This document shows positions 19,830 to 29,717 of a DNA stretch of 64,000 bases, piece by piece; within the stretch, counting starts at the first letter, position 1; every line of letters starts with the position of its first letter. Below the pieces are notes generated by a model. The model was not told where the DNA came from, did not search any database, and saw nothing but the letters and a program-made list of their open reading frames with translations. The translations under genes and the position numbers were made by a program. The DNA comes from Mycobacterium genavense ATCC 51234 (GTDB lineage Bacteria; Actinomycetota; Actinomycetes; Mycobacteriales; Mycobacteriaceae): assembly GCF_000526915.1 (NCBI RefSeq), contig NZ_JAGZ01000003.1, positions 1-64,000 on the forward strand. The letters are read 5' to 3'.

Positions 19830-21278
19830 CTAGTAGTTCAGCCCGGAGAACATGACCCGGCCCGGGTCATACTTCTGCCGCACGGCGGACAGCCGGGGCA
19901 GGTTCTGGCCGAAATAGCGGGTCGGCGGCTGCTTCGCCTCGATGTAGTTCACGTAGCCGCCGACCGAATACGGTTGCACCGCTTGGTGTGCCGTGGCGAG
20001 CCAGTTCGTCGCCGCCGCCGCATCACCGGTCTCGACGTACCACTGCACCAGCGCGGCCTGACGGCGCCACGGATAGGCGGTGGCACCCGGGGCCACGGTG
20101 GCCAGCGCGCCGTCCAGGGCGTGCATGATGGCCAGCATGCAGCCGGCGCCGCGCGGAAATGCGTTGACGGCGGCGGCGATTCCCTGCGCCGCGGCCGGCG
20201 TGAGGCTCTGGAAGACATCCGACCCGCCGACGTAGCCCAGTGGTTGCGGGTTCAGGTTGTTGACGGCCAGATACCTGACCAAGTCCATGCGGTTGAACGT
20301 GTGGTTCTCGATCCCGGTCGGTTGCAGGCCGACCGCGGCGGTAACGGCCTTCGCCACGCCGGGACCCGATCCGGCCGGGCAGGTCGCCATAATGCGGCAG
20401 CTCGTCCCGAATCCGTCGGTGGTGCTGTCCGCCAAGGCCCAGCTGTTGCGGTCCGCGGTGCGCAGCCAATTGGCCCAGCCGACGAGCACATGCGCGAACG
20501 ACTGCGGCGGGAAATTGAGGTTCACCGCATCGACGTCGTGGGTTGCGAACGTGTTGAAGGTCAGCGACGTGGTCACCCCGAAGTTGCCGCCCCCGCCGCC
20601 GCGCAGCGCCCAGAACAGGTCGGGGTTGCTGTTGGCGGACGCGGTGACCAGCTGACCGCCGGGCAGCACCACCTGCGCCGACGTCAACTGGTCACAGAGC
20701 AATCCGGCATGCCGGGAATCGGCACCCATCCCGCCGCCCAGGGCGTGACCCGCGGCGCCCACCGATGGGCAGGTACCCGTGGGCAGCCCCCGGCCGGCCC
20801 CGGCCAGGGTTTCGTGCATCGAATACAGACTCGTCGCCGGCGTCACCGTGACTTGCCCGGTGGCGGCGTCGTAGTTAACGCCCCCGGGCAGCTGGCGCAG
20901 ATCAAACACCATGACGCCGTTGGCCGTAGAGGCACCGATGTAGGAGTGTCCACCACTGCGCGGAGCGACTTTGAGGTGATTGGCCGCGGCGAAAGCCATC
21001 GCCTTTTGCACGTCTGCCTCCGAGGTCGGGGTGACGATCGCCGCCGGCGTCAAGCCGTTGTAGTTGGTGTTGAAAACCTGCTTGGCCGCACCGAATTGCG
21101 GGCTGTCGGGGAGCAACACCTTGCCACCGAGCGCGGACGAAAGACCGTCCCAGCCAGTGGCATTCGGCGCAGCGGCAGCCGGGGTCGAACCCATCCGCCC
21201 GGTACCGAACACCGCGCCGGCCGCCAGCGCTGTGGCGGCACCGCGCAGAAAAGTCTGCCGCGAGATCTCACGCGCCAT
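19830..21278 (-). CDS. Berberine-bridge-type FAD-linked oxidase with Tat-like signal
   Basis: This 482-aa protein is intact. An N-terminal signal (SRQTFLRGAATALAAGAVF) resembles a Tat signal with RQ in place of RR, ending near AAAAPN. The FAD-binding domain follows: VAPRSGGHSYIGAS with the His that usually carries covalent FAD, then TCPSVGAAGHALGGGMG. The C-terminal BBE segment is VGGYVNYIE, then FGQNLPRL and YDPGRVMFSGL. It is closely similar in layout to M. tuberculosis Rv0063. Probably an exported oxidase of small alcohols or sugars; the substrate is unknown. It lies between mbtB and mmpS/mmpL but no functional link can be read. Confidence 0.85.
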   Translation of the reverse strand: MAREISRQTFLRGAATALAAGAVFGTGRMGSTPAAAAPNATGWDGLSSALGGKVLLPDSPQFGAAKQVFNTNYNGLTPAAIVTPTSEADVQKAMAFAAANHLKVAPRSGGHSYIGASTANGVMVFDLRQLPGGVNYDAATGQVTVTPATSLYSMHETLAGAGRGLPTGTCPSVGAAGHALGGGMGADSRHAGLLCDQLTSAQVVLPGGQLVTASANSNPDLFWALRGGGGGNFGVTTSLTFNTFATHDVDAVNLNFPPQSFAHVLVGWANWLRTADRNSWALADSTTDGFGTSCRIMATCPAGSGPGVAKAVTAAVGLQPTGIENHTFNRMDLVRYLAVNNLNPQPLGYVGGSDVFQSLTPAAAQGIAAAVNAFPRGAGCMLAIMHALDGALATVAPGATAYPWRRQAALVQWYVETGDAAAATNWLATAHQAVQPYSVGGYVNYIEAKQPPTRYFGQNLPRLSAVRQKYDPGRVMFSGLNY

Positions 21279-21482
21279 CGTCGCGCTCCCGCGATTGCGT
21301 CATGTCCCGCATTGTTAAACCGGGCGATCGGCGGCATCGCCCGACGTGCGGCGCCATGACCGAAACGAGCCTGAACCGTTACCGCCCCCTGACCAAACTT
21401 TGCCAGCGGGATTTCGCACCGCCCCGGCGCCGGCCTACGCTAGTGACCGGTCGCGTCCATAACGGCTACGAAGGAGTGCGCG

Positions 21483-21909
21483 ATGGATCAAGGCTTGTAT
21501 GGACTGCTGACCGTCGTTGCCCTGGTGCTGGCTCTGGTGTTCGCCACCTTTGCTGCCGTCTATGTCAAACGTCTCGGGGGACCGACCCACCACTGCGATC
21601 AGCGACGAAATCGGAATCGCCCGAACGGTCACCACCAAGGTGCGCAAAGGCGAATCAATGTCGGCCGAAGAGCTGGACTACGCCAGGCAAATAATCGGCG
21701 TTCGCAGCTCCGTGATGGCGCTTTGCATCCCTGGCGCGTTATTCATGATCGGGTGTTTCTACGTGTTCGGCAGCCTTTACCACCTGCGCGGCGCGACGCC
21801 CTCCGAGCGGACATTCCTCGGGGTGTTCCCCATGTTCGCCTCGCTGAATTTCACGACCCAGATTCTCCGTAGCGTGCGGCTGAAAAGGCGGTTGCGGAAA
21901 TTGTCGTGA
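21483..21909 (+). pseudogene. Small two-helix membrane protein, frame break in a G run
   Basis: ATG 21483, after GAAGGAG, gives MDQGLYGLLTVVALVLALVF and a first membrane helix to VKRLG. The frame then breaks at the GGGGG run (about 21575-21580). The other frame continues DRPTTAISDEIGIARTVTTK, MSAEELDYARQIIG, and a second hydrophobic part (MALCIPGALFMIGCFYVFGSL), ending LKRRLRKLS. Joined, it is about 141 aa. I do not recognise the family. The break may be a homopolymer sequencing error. Confidence 0.65.
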
Positions 21910-22217
21910 GCAATTATATGGCCGCGACTCATGCCCGTTCTCACGCGCATTTTCCCGCCACCGGCGGCGTCAAAGGCAAAACGGCATGGTCATGGCGATT
22001 CGTGCGGAGCTGGGCGGGAATGGGCCCGACTGCATTGCGGTGAGCCCCGGCGGATGGCAACGTCCGTGGTCATCATGTTCTCGTATTGGCGCAAAGCCGC
22101 TACTCTTGACCATCAGTCCATCGCATTGAGCACATGACCGTCTACTATTTGGGGCGGCGTGTGGGTGGGGTGAGATGACAGCGCAAGGCCCGAACCGGAG
22201 TGCGAAAGGGTGATCGA
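21910..22217. other. Intergenic region upstream of mmpS
   Basis: About 300 bp without a supported gene. It must contain the mmpS-mmpL promoter; I could not single out a clear operator. Confidence 0.5.
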
Positions 22218-22661
22218 GTGAGCCCTCGTTCGGTCGGCAGGACCGTCTTGGCACGAGTCTGGATGCCTCTGGTTGCCGTCGTCGCGCTCACCGTGGGCGG
22301 GGTGGCCATGTGGAAGGTGCATCAATTCTCCGATCCCCCGCCCGTCATCACCGTCAATCCGCCGGCGGCGCCGCCGGAGTTCAGCATCAAACGACTCACC
22401 TATGAGTTGTTCGGTTCCGTCGGGCAGGGCGGGATGCTGGTCTGGATGGACGTCAACGGACATCCGCACCGGGTCGACCTGACGACCTTGCCGTGGTCGC
22501 ACACGGAGTCGACCACACTCACCGTGGTCTCCGGCAGCATCTCGGCGCAGGTCAAGGGCGGTCAGGTCGGCTGCCGGCTGCGGGTCAATGGTGTTGTCCG
22601 CGCTGAACAATCCGATACCCATCAGGACGCACACGTGTTCTGCCTGGTGAAGTCCGCATGA
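22218..22661 (+). CDS. MmpS-family membrane protein
   Basis: The 147-aa product starts at GTG 22218 after GAAAGGG. One N-terminal membrane helix (VWMPLVAVVALTVGGVAM) is followed by a periplasmic beta-rich domain ending VVRAEQSDTHQDAHVFCLVKSA, typical of MmpS. MmpS proteins assist the MmpL transporter encoded next door in exporting lipids, siderophores or drugs. The stop overlaps the mmpL start (ATGA). The downstream mmpL is broken, so this may be the only intact half of the pair. Confidence 0.9.
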   Translation: MSPRSVGRTVLARVWMPLVAVVALTVGGVAMWKVHQFSDPPPVITVNPPAAPPEFSIKRLTYELFGSVGQGGMLVWMDVNGHPHRVDLTTLPWSHTESTTLTVVSGSISAQVKGGQVGCRLRVNGVVRAEQSDTHQDAHVFCLVKSA

Positions 22662-25484
22662 GCGAGCATCGGTCGGAGCCGCCGGCGAAGCGACCGCTCG
22701 TCCCTCGAATGGTCCGCATGTTCGCGATACCGATCATCGCCTTCTGGGCCCTGCTGGCCGTGTCGACGAACACCTTCATGCCGCAGGTGGAGCGGGTCGC
22801 CGAAGAGCTTGCGGGGCCGGTGGTTCCGCACTACGCGCCGTCGCAACGGGCGTTGTTGTCCATCGGCGCGAAGTTCGGGAGTCCGATTCGACCAGCTTGG
22901 CCATGATCGTGCTGGAAGCCAACCGGCCGCTGGGCGACGCCGATCATCAGTACTACGACGAGTTGATGCGCCGGTTCAAGCAAGACCCCAAGCATGTGCA
23001 GTACGCCATGGATCTGTGGGGCAAACCGATCACCGCGGCCGGGGCGCAGAGCCTCGACGGCAAGTGCGCCTACGTGCTGTGGCGGGCCGCCGGCGATATC
23101 GGCCAAATGCAAGCCAACGAATCCGTTGCGGCCGTTAGGGTTATCGTCGCGAAGGACACGCCGCCGCCCGGGCTCAAGGTGTACGTCAGAGGCGCCGCCC
23201 CGCTGGCCTCGGACACGGTGGCAATCGCGAATTCGAGCCTGAACGACATCACGATCGTGACGATCTTTCTGATCATCGCGACGTTGCTGCTGGTGTACCG
23301 CTCCATCGTCACGCTGTTTGTGCCGTTGGCCGGAGTTCTGTTCGAGATGCTGGTCGCCAAGGGGGTCATCTCAGCCCTCGGTCATCTCGGGTACATCGAG
23401 CTCTCGTCGTTCGCGGTAAACATCGTCGTCGCACTGACTTTGGGCGCGGGCACGGACTACGGCATCTTCTTGATGGGCCGCTACCACGAGGCGCGACATG
23501 ACGGGGAAGGCCGGGAGCAGGCGTTCTACACCGCCTATAAGAGTGTCACGCCCGTCATCCTCGGCGAGGGGCTGACGATCGCGGGCACTTGCTACTGCTT
23601 GACTTTCGCGCGACTGAACTACTTCCACACCATGGGGCCGGCCGTTGCGATCAGCATGCTGTTCAACATCGCGGCGGCGCTGACCCTCGGTCCGGCCTTC
23701 TTGACCGTGGGCAGTCTCTTCGGGCTCTTCGACCCGAAAAGCAAGGCCAAGGCCCATCTGTATCGGCGGATCGGGACGAGCGTGGTCCGGTGGCCGGTAC
23801 CGGTTCTCGCGGCCAGTACCACCGCCGTCATGCTCGGGGCGATCTTCGTGCCGACGTATCGGCAGAACTACGACGACCGCCAGTACCAGCCGCGCAGCGC
23901 CCCCGCCAATCTTGGCTTCCAGGCGGCGGATCGGCACTTCCCGAAGAGCAAGCTGTTTTCCGAGATGCTGATGATCGAATCGGATCACGATCTGCGAAAC
24001 TTGGGTGACTTCATCTCGTTAGACCGCGCCGCCAAGGCTCTCGAACGCCTGCCCGGCGTCGCGATGGTGCAAAGCATCACCAGGCCGATGGGGCAGGCCT
24101 TGGAACATGCCACCATCCCGTACTTGTTCACCACGCAAGGCAGCGGTCTGGGCCAGCAGCTTCCGTTCAACCAGCGGCAAAACGCCAATACCCAAGAGCA
24201 AGCGGAGATTACGACGCACACGGTCGCGGTCTTGCGTAAGAGATCGACTTCTTCCAGACGATGTCGGACGAGATGCACAAAACGGTCCTCACGATGGAGG
24301 ACATGCAAAAGGTCACCGACGAGTTGAGGGCAAACCTTGCCAATCTCGAAGACTTCTTCCGGCCGATGCGCAGCTATTTCTATTGGGAGAAGCACTGTTT
24401 CGACATCCCGGTCTGCTACGCGTTCAGGTCGCTGTTCGAGTCGATCGACGGCCTGGACAAGCTGGCCGACGATATCAAGGACGCCGTCTCGTCGCTCGAG
24501 GTCATCGACAAGACCTTGCCGCAGATCATCACGCAGCTGAAACTCACGGCCGACGACTCCGAGGCGCTGGCGTCCCTGTTGGTCAACACCTACGGACAGT
24601 CGTCTCTGCAGACCACGCAGACCGACCAGACCTTCGACGACCAGATCAATGTCGGGCTCGACTTCGACGCGTCGCGCAGCGATGACTTCTTCTACATTCC
24701 GCACGAGGGCTTCGACAACGAAGACGTCAAAACCGGTATGGCGCTACTGATGTCGCCGGACGGCCGCGCCGCGCGGATCATCGTGACCCACGAGGGGGAC
24801 GCCAACGGCCCGGAAGGCGTCGAGCACGTCGAGCAGTTCCCCACGGCCATCACCGTGGCGCTCAAGGAGACCTCGCTGGCGGGCTCGAAAGTCTATATCG
24901 GCGGTTCCGGAGCGACCAACAAGGACATCAAGCAATACGCCGCGTCCGATCTGCTGATCGTGGCGATCGCCGCGTTCGTGCTGATCTTCTTGATCATGTT
25001 GTTCCTCAACCGAAGCCTGATGGCGGCCTTGGTCATTCCCCTCACGGTGGCCTTCTCTTACGCCGGCGCGTTCGGACTTTCCATACTCGTGTGGCAGCAT
25101 CTGATCGGTCTGCCGTTGCACTGGCTGATTTTGCCGCTGACGTTCATCATCCTGGTGGCGGTGGGTTCGGACTACAACCTGTTGTTGATCCTGCGCGTAA
25201 AGGAGGCGTTGCACGCCGGAATCCACACCGGCCTGATCCGCGCCCTCGGCAGCACGGGCGGGGTCGTGACGTCCGCGGGTTTGGTGTTCGCGTTCACGAT
25301 GTTGGCGATGCTGTCCAGCGATCTGCGGACGATCGGTCAGGTGGGTTCCACGGTCTGCATCAGTCTGCTGCTCGACACGCTGATCGTGCGTTCGTTCGTG
25401 GTGCCGTGCATCCTGCGGATCCTCGGGCCGTGGTTCTGGTGGCCGACGCTGGTGCGTAGCCGTCCGCTGCTGCAACGGGCGTAG
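22658..25484 (+). pseudogene. MmpL-family RND transporter with two frame breaks
   Basis: The N terminus (MVRMFAIPIIAFWALLAVS) leads to a frame break at about 22877-22880, where GGGG has become GGG before SDSTSLAMIVLEANRPLGD. A long second segment carries the first membrane bundle, with LTLGAGTDYGIFLMGRYHEA containing the conserved Asp-Tyr pair. A second break at about 24240 (a lost G in AAGGAG) precedes IDFFQTMSDEMHKTVLTMED. The third segment has the second bundle (VAVGSDYNLLLILRVKEA, again an Asp-Tyr pair). Joined, about 940 aa, normal for MmpL. Both breaks are single-base losses in G runs. The cargo is unknown; the former mycobactin locus nearby makes siderophore export one option (MmpS4/5-MmpL4/5 type). 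Confidence 0.9.
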
Positions 25485-25488
25485 CGCC

Positions 25489-26271
25489 TCATTGGGCGGT
25501 CCAGCCACCGTCGATCGAGTAGCTCGCGCCGGTGATGGTGGCGGCCGCCTCGCCGACCAGGAAGACCGCAAGTGCGCCAACGTCTTCCGGGCGGGTGAAG
25601 CGGGCCATCGGCTGCTTTTCGGCAACGAATTCTCGCTTGGCCTCGTCGAAGGACTGGCCCGTCGTGTCGGCGAACGCTTCGCTCTGCTGCTCGATCAGCG
25701 GTGTCAGCACACACCCCGGGCAGATCGCGTTGCAGGTGATGCCGTCCTCCGCGGTTTCGATCGCTACCACCTTTGTCAGTCCGACGACGCCGTGCTTGGC
25801 CGCGACGTAGGCCGCCTTCTGCGCGCTCGCCACCAGGCCGTGCGCCGAAGCGATGTTGATGATTCGGCCCCAACCGCGGCGTTTCATCCCGGGCAGTGCG
25901 CAGCGGCAGGTGTGGAAAACCGACGACAGGTTCGTCGCGATCACCGCGTCCCACTTGTCGACCGGAAAATCCTCCCGCTTCGCCACGAACTGGATGCCGG
26001 CGTTGTTGACCAGGACGTCGACCGCCCCGAAGGTCCGTTCGGCGTCGTCGATCATCTCGGCGATCTCAGCCGGCTTGGTCACATCGGCGCCCGCGTAGGC
26101 CGCCGTCACGCCGAAGGTCTCTTCGATATCGTGCCGCTGCTGCTCGATAGCGGCAGGGTCGCCGAACCCGTTGAGGGTCACGTTCGCGCCTTCTGCGGCG
26201 AAGGCCCGTGCGACGCCAAGACCGATACCTGAAGTGGAACTCGTTACGACGACGGACTTTCCGCGGATCAT
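25489..26271 (-). CDS. bdhA: 3-hydroxybutyrate dehydrogenase-like SDR
   Basis: This intact 260-aa short-chain dehydrogenase starts at ATG 26271 after AGGAAAGG; the longer frame to 26346 lacks such a site. It has TSSTSGIGLGVARAF (a TGxxxGIG-type cofactor loop), LVNNAGIQFV, the catalytic Ser in INIASAHGLVAS, and YVAAK with the active Tyr and Lys. IDGGWTAQ is the typical C terminus of D-beta-hydroxybutyrate dehydrogenases (acetoacetate/3-hydroxybutyrate, NAD). It lies downstream of a MarR gene on the same strand and convergent with mmpL. Confidence 0.88.
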   Translation of the reverse strand: MIRGKSVVVTSSTSGIGLGVARAFAAEGANVTLNGFGDPAAIEQQRHDIEETFGVTAAYAGADVTKPAEIAEMIDDAERTFGAVDVLVNNAGIQFVAKREDFPVDKWDAVIATNLSSVFHTCRCALPGMKRRGWGRIINIASAHGLVASAQKAAYVAAKHGVVGLTKVVAIETAEDGITCNAICPGCVLTPLIEQQSEAFADTTGQSFDEAKREFVAEKQPMARFTRPEDVGALAVFLVGEAAATITGASYSIDGGWTAQ

Positions 26272-26383
26272 CAGCGGCTTTCCTTTCCTCAGCACTTCTC
26301 GGCCAACTGAAGTGATTATCCGGGAGCAGGTTTTCTCGTCGTGCAAGAGTTCGGCGACGAGCGATCCGCAGGTGCGAGCAAAG

Positions 26384-26935
26384 CTAGGCGGTCACGTGTT
26401 CTGCGCAGTCGACCCGCAAATCAGAGACGGTCATCGGTATGTCGTAGAACGTGCACCGGTATTGCCGGGTGCTGCCCTGGATCGTTTCCAGCCGCGCGCA
26501 GGTGCTGCAGGCCCGGGTCACCGGGAGAAGTTGTGCCTCATGCAGTTTAGCGATTACGACCAGCAAGCTGTCGAGCAACTGCTCCGCCTCGACTCGGTCA
26601 AGCTTGGATGTGGCGATCTCCGCCGGCGCCGTCCACCGCGACACTTCGCCGGCGGCCTTGCGACCGGCTTGGGTCAGCGCAAGGTCGTGACGGCGTCCGT
26701 CATGTGGATCCCGGGTTCGCACCAGCAGACCCTTGCGGATCAACGCCGCGATCGCATCGCTGACGGTGGGATCGGCAACATTGAGTTCGCGGGCCAGCGC
26801 AGTGCTGCGCGCCACGGGAGGCGGTTCCACGGAAAGCCAAACCAACACCCGCATCTGGGTGCTCGACAGATCGTGGGCCTCCGCACTGCGGCGTGCGAGC
26901 ACATGCAGCGCGTCGCCAACGCGATCCAGAGCCAC
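26384..26935 (-). CDS. MarR-family regulator with a C-terminal four-cysteine segment
   Basis: The start is uncertain; GTG 26935 ([20 protein letters not shown]) gives 183 aa. The winged helix is clear: [12 protein letters not shown], then [22 protein letters not shown] and [21 protein letters not shown]. After the dimer helix, the tail has C-S-T-C, then YRCTFYDIP and VDCAEHVTA, four cysteines spaced like a small zinc or metal site. Many MarR proteins lack this tail, so it could sense redox or metal. It lies upstream of the SDR gene and divergent from the monooxygenase operon, so it may control either one. Confidence 0.8.
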   Translation of the reverse strand: MALDRVGDALHVLARRSAEAHDLSSTQMRVLVWLSVEPPPVARSTALARELNVADPTVSDAIAALIRKGLLVRTRDPHDGRRHDLALTQAGRKAAGEVSRWTAPAEIATSKLDRVEAEQLLDSLLVVIAKLHEAQLLPVTRACSTCARLETIQGSTRQYRCTFYDIPMTVSDLRVDCAEHVTA

Positions 26936-27323
26936 GACGATTTTCGAGTCGAGGCTGCGATGCCGTGCGCCTTCGGGTTTCAGAGCGCGACCTCGGTGGG
27001 TCGGCCCGCCGCGACGTCGAGCACCCGCGGCCACCCGTGCCTGCCAGCCATCCCCGCTGCCTGCTTGCTCGGGAACGTGCTCGCGTGAACGTTCGTCCGG
27101 TATCCGTCGGTAACGGTCACGCCGGCCTTTCTCATTCGGTTGCGGCCCACAGGGGTTCGCACCGGATCGTAACTCCGGCGTACCGAACGCAAGAGGATGC
27201 GAATCTGCGTGAGCAGAACCCTTAGGACTCCTTGGGATTTGTCTCATCATGGACGCCAATCGCGTCATCCACGCAGCTCGGATGGCGCCCCGAGCAGGAC
27301 TCGAGCAGGACCAAGGACGACTT
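26936..27323. other. Divergent promoter region between marR and the tmo-like operon
   Basis: About 390 bp. A convincing gene is not visible. Reading frames extend upstream of the marR start but carry no family signature. The region must hold the promoter of the 27324-35200 gene run. Confidence 0.45.
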
Positions 27324-28830
27324 ATGCCCAAACTCGCACGCAGTGATTGGTACGACCTCGCCCGCGACACCAACTAGACCTTTCGTTACGTCACCGAGGA
27401 CGAGGTGTTTCCCGAAGAGCTGTCCGGGACGCACCGCGTCTCGGCGGAAGGCTGGCTCAAATGGGACGAGCCGTACAAGATCGGTTATCGGGAGTACGTC
27501 CACAATCAGGTCACCAAGGACACCACGACGTACTCGTTGAAGAACGCGATCGGGCGCTCGAAGTTGTTCGATCAACTCGACCCCGGCTGGAAGTCGGTGA
27601 TCGTCGCGCACTACGGGGCGATCACCATGCCGGAGTACCTGGCGTCCATCGGTGAGGCGCGGATAGGCCGGTTCGGCCGCTCCGCCGCGTGGCGCAACAC
27701 CGCCACCTTCGGCACCCTCGACGAGGTCCGCCACGGCCAGATCCAGGCGTTCTTCCCGTTCGGTCTGCTCGACAAGGAGCCACGAGGCGACTGGGCGCTC
27801 AAGGCATTTCACACCAACAACTGGATCGTGCTGGCGGTGCGCTATATGTTCGACGACATGTTCGTGGCCAACGACGCCCTGTCCATCGCGTTGCAATTGA
27901 CGTTCACCCTGGAGACCGGCTTCACCAACCTGCAGTTCCTGGGCATGGCCGCCGACGCCATCGACGTGGGCGACTTGGAGTTCGGCGCGCTGATCAGCTC
28001 GATTCAGACCGACGAGGCGCGGCACGCCCAGCAGGGCGAGCCGACGATCAAGGTGCTCATCGACAACGGTGAGGCCGAGTGGGGCCAGTTCCTCATCGAC
28101 CACATGTTCTGGCGGTCATGGCGCATCTTCGCCCTGCTGACCGGCCTGTCGATGGACTACTACACACCGCTGGAAAACCGGCGGATGAGCTTCAAGGAGT
28201 TCATCGAGGACTGGGTGGTCAAACCATTCGCCGACCAATTCCGCGATTACGGTCTCGAGTTTCCTTGGTACTGGGACGAATTCATCAACGAGTTGACCTG
28301 GTATCACCACGCCATCCACCTCGGGGTGTGGTACTACCGGCCGACAGTGTGGTGGAACCCCGACGCCGGGGTGTCCGCGGCCGAGCGGCTGTGGCTCGAA
28401 GAGAAGTATCCCGGTTGGAACCGGGACTTCGGCAAGCACTGGGACGTCATCACCGAGAACGTTCGTAACGGCGACGTCGCGGCCAAGCTGCGAGACGCTC
28501 CCGATCACCTGCAATCTGTGCCAGTTGCCGGTGGTGCGCGCCGCGGGCGTAATCGTCGGCGCGCACACCGATCCCGCGCCGCCGACATATGTGCACAACG
28601 GGCGCAAGTACCTGTTCTGCTCGGAGCCGTGCCGGTGGATCTTCGCCCAGCGCCCGGACCGGTTCGCCGGCCACCAGTCGCTGATCGACCGGGTGCTCTC
28701 CGGGGAGATCAGCCCCCCGGATCTAGGGGCCGTGCTGCAGTACTTCGGGCTCTCGGCCGAGGAGCAGGGCCAGGATGCCGACAATTATACGTGGGCACTG
28801 AACGGATCGACCAACGGAGCGAAGGGCTAG
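27324..28830 (+). pseudogene. tmoA: Toluene-monooxygenase-type diiron hydroxylase alpha subunit (TmoA-like), stop at codon 18 and a 3' frame break
   Basis: From ATG 27324 the protein reads [17 protein letters not shown], then TAG at 27375-27377 (codon 18, normally Trp), then TFRYVTEDEVFPEELSG. All six diiron ligands of the T4MO/ToMO family fall at the family's own numbering: Glu104, Glu134 and His137 (DEVRH), Glu197 (LETGFTN), Glu231 and His234 (DEARH). At about 28492 one base is missing and the other frame continues ETLPITCNLCQLPVV, then YLFCSEPCRWIF, the normal alpha-subunit C terminus. Total about 501 aa, the family length. The enzyme would hydroxylate an aromatic or alkene with O2. The early stop would block expression unless it is an error or is suppressed. 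Confidence 0.9.
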
Positions 28831-28834
28831 GGCC

Positions 28835-29077
28835 ATGGCGCTGCTTCCATTGACGGCCTTGTTCGAGGGCGATGTGCTCGAACTGCTGATCCCCGTGGAC
28901 GACGCAGACACCGTCGAGGCCGTGAGTGCGGCAATCGCCCACCACGTCGTGGGGCACCGTGTCGCCAAGCGCGACGCGCCGATCCGGTTGCGCCACAACG
29001 GAAACGTGCTGGATCCGCAGGCGCGCATCGGTGCGGCCGGCGTGGGGCCGCTGGACCACGTCGAGGCGTATGACTAG
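28835..29077 (+). CDS. tmoB: Monooxygenase gamma subunit (TmoB-like)
   Basis: This intact 80-aa protein has the ubiquitin-like fold pattern of TmoB/TouB: LLPLTALFEGDVLELLIPVD, then a short helix, and ending GVGPLDHVEAYD. It starts 4 bp after the alpha subunit and its stop overlaps the next start by 8 bp, so it belongs to the same operon. In T4MO it is a small structural subunit of the hydroxylase. Confidence 0.85.
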   Translation: MALLPLTALFEGDVLELLIPVDDADTVEAVSAAIAHHVVGHRVAKRDAPIRLRHNGNVLDPQARIGAAGVGPLDHVEAYD

Positions 29078-29717
29078 CGTCCAGCACTGGACCCCCATCG
29101 CCACCCTCGACGAGCTGTGGGAGGGCGAAGTCGGCGAGTTCTATGTGGGCGATCGGCCGATCCTGCTGGCGCACTTGCGCAGCGGGGAGATCCGCGCGTA
29201 CGACGGCCGGTGTCCGCACGCGGGATACCCGCTTGCCGACGGCGATGTCGAGGATGACGTCCTGACGTGCGGCGCGCACAGCTGGGAATTCGATCTGACC
29301 ACCGGCGCCGGCGTGAATCCCACCAACTGCCGCCTGCACAGCCATCCGGTGCGCCGTGATGGCGATCAAATTGTCGTATCGCTCACCGAAGGGAGCCAGC
29401 AATGCCCGCAGCTGCCGAGCAGGCCAAGCTCGTCGGCCCCGTCGTGCGCGGTTTCGACCCCGAGATCGTCTCGGCGGTCACCGAGGCGATCTATGCCGAC
29501 AACCCCGACGCCGCCGTCGTCATCGACGACCATGCCGGCTATGTGCGCATTCACGCGCCGCATTTCCTGCGCGTCACCCGCGCCAGCCTGGAAGCCGCTG
29601 CCGGACAACCATTCCCGCTGGCGACGCTGGAGCCGGCATCGGTCGGGTTTGCCGGCCGGATCCGCTACGTCGGCGACGACGAACTGCACTGGTACTTGGA
29701 TCGAGAGGACTGACTGA
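29070..29717 (+). CDS. tmoC: Rieske ferredoxin of the monooxygenase (TmoC-like), with apparent stop loss
   Basis: ATG 29070 begins MTSVQHWTPIATLDELWEGE. The Rieske ligands are Cys48-x-His50 (RCPHAGYPL) and Cys67-x2-His70 (CGAHSWEFD). The family protein ends at about 110 residues, here near VVSLTEGSQ just before tmoD at 29402. The frame instead stays open to 29717, across all of tmoD, to the tmoE start. A single change in the CAA at 29400-29402 (TAA would overlap the tmoD ATG) would explain it. The extra about 105 residues have no recognisable fold. The core is surely a Rieske electron carrier; the extension may be unstable. Confidence 0.75.
   Translation: MTSVQHWTPIATLDELWEGEVGEFYVGDRPILLAHLRSGEIRAYDGRCPHAGYPLADGDVEDDVLTCGAHSWEFDLTTGAGVNPTNCRLHSHPVRRDGDQIVVSLTEGSQQCPQLPSRPSSSAPSCAVSTPRSSRRSPRRSMPTTPTPPSSSTTMPAMCAFTRRISCASPAPAWKPLPDNHSRWRRWSRHRSGLPAGSATSATTNCTGTWIERTD
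29402..29713 (+). CDS. tmoD: Monooxygenase effector protein (TmoD-like)
   Basis: This intact 103-aa protein has the coupling-protein pattern of TmoD/DmpM-type effectors: LVGPVVRGFDPEIVSAVTEA, a central AAVVIDDHAGYVRIHAP, and LEPASVGFAGRIRYVGDDE near the end. GAAGGGAG lies upstream of the ATG. The effector binds the hydroxylase and controls access to the diiron site. Confidence 0.85.
   Translation: MPAAAEQAKLVGPVVRGFDPEIVSAVTEAIYADNPDAAVVIDDHAGYVRIHAPHFLRVTRASLEAAAGQPFPLATLEPASVGFAGRIRYVGDDELHWYLDRED

Noticed and set aside
19698..21359. Open frame of about 550 codons antisense to the FAD oxidase
   Set aside because: Rich in Arg, Gly and His with no domain pattern; the opposite strand carries a complete oxidase with a signal peptide.
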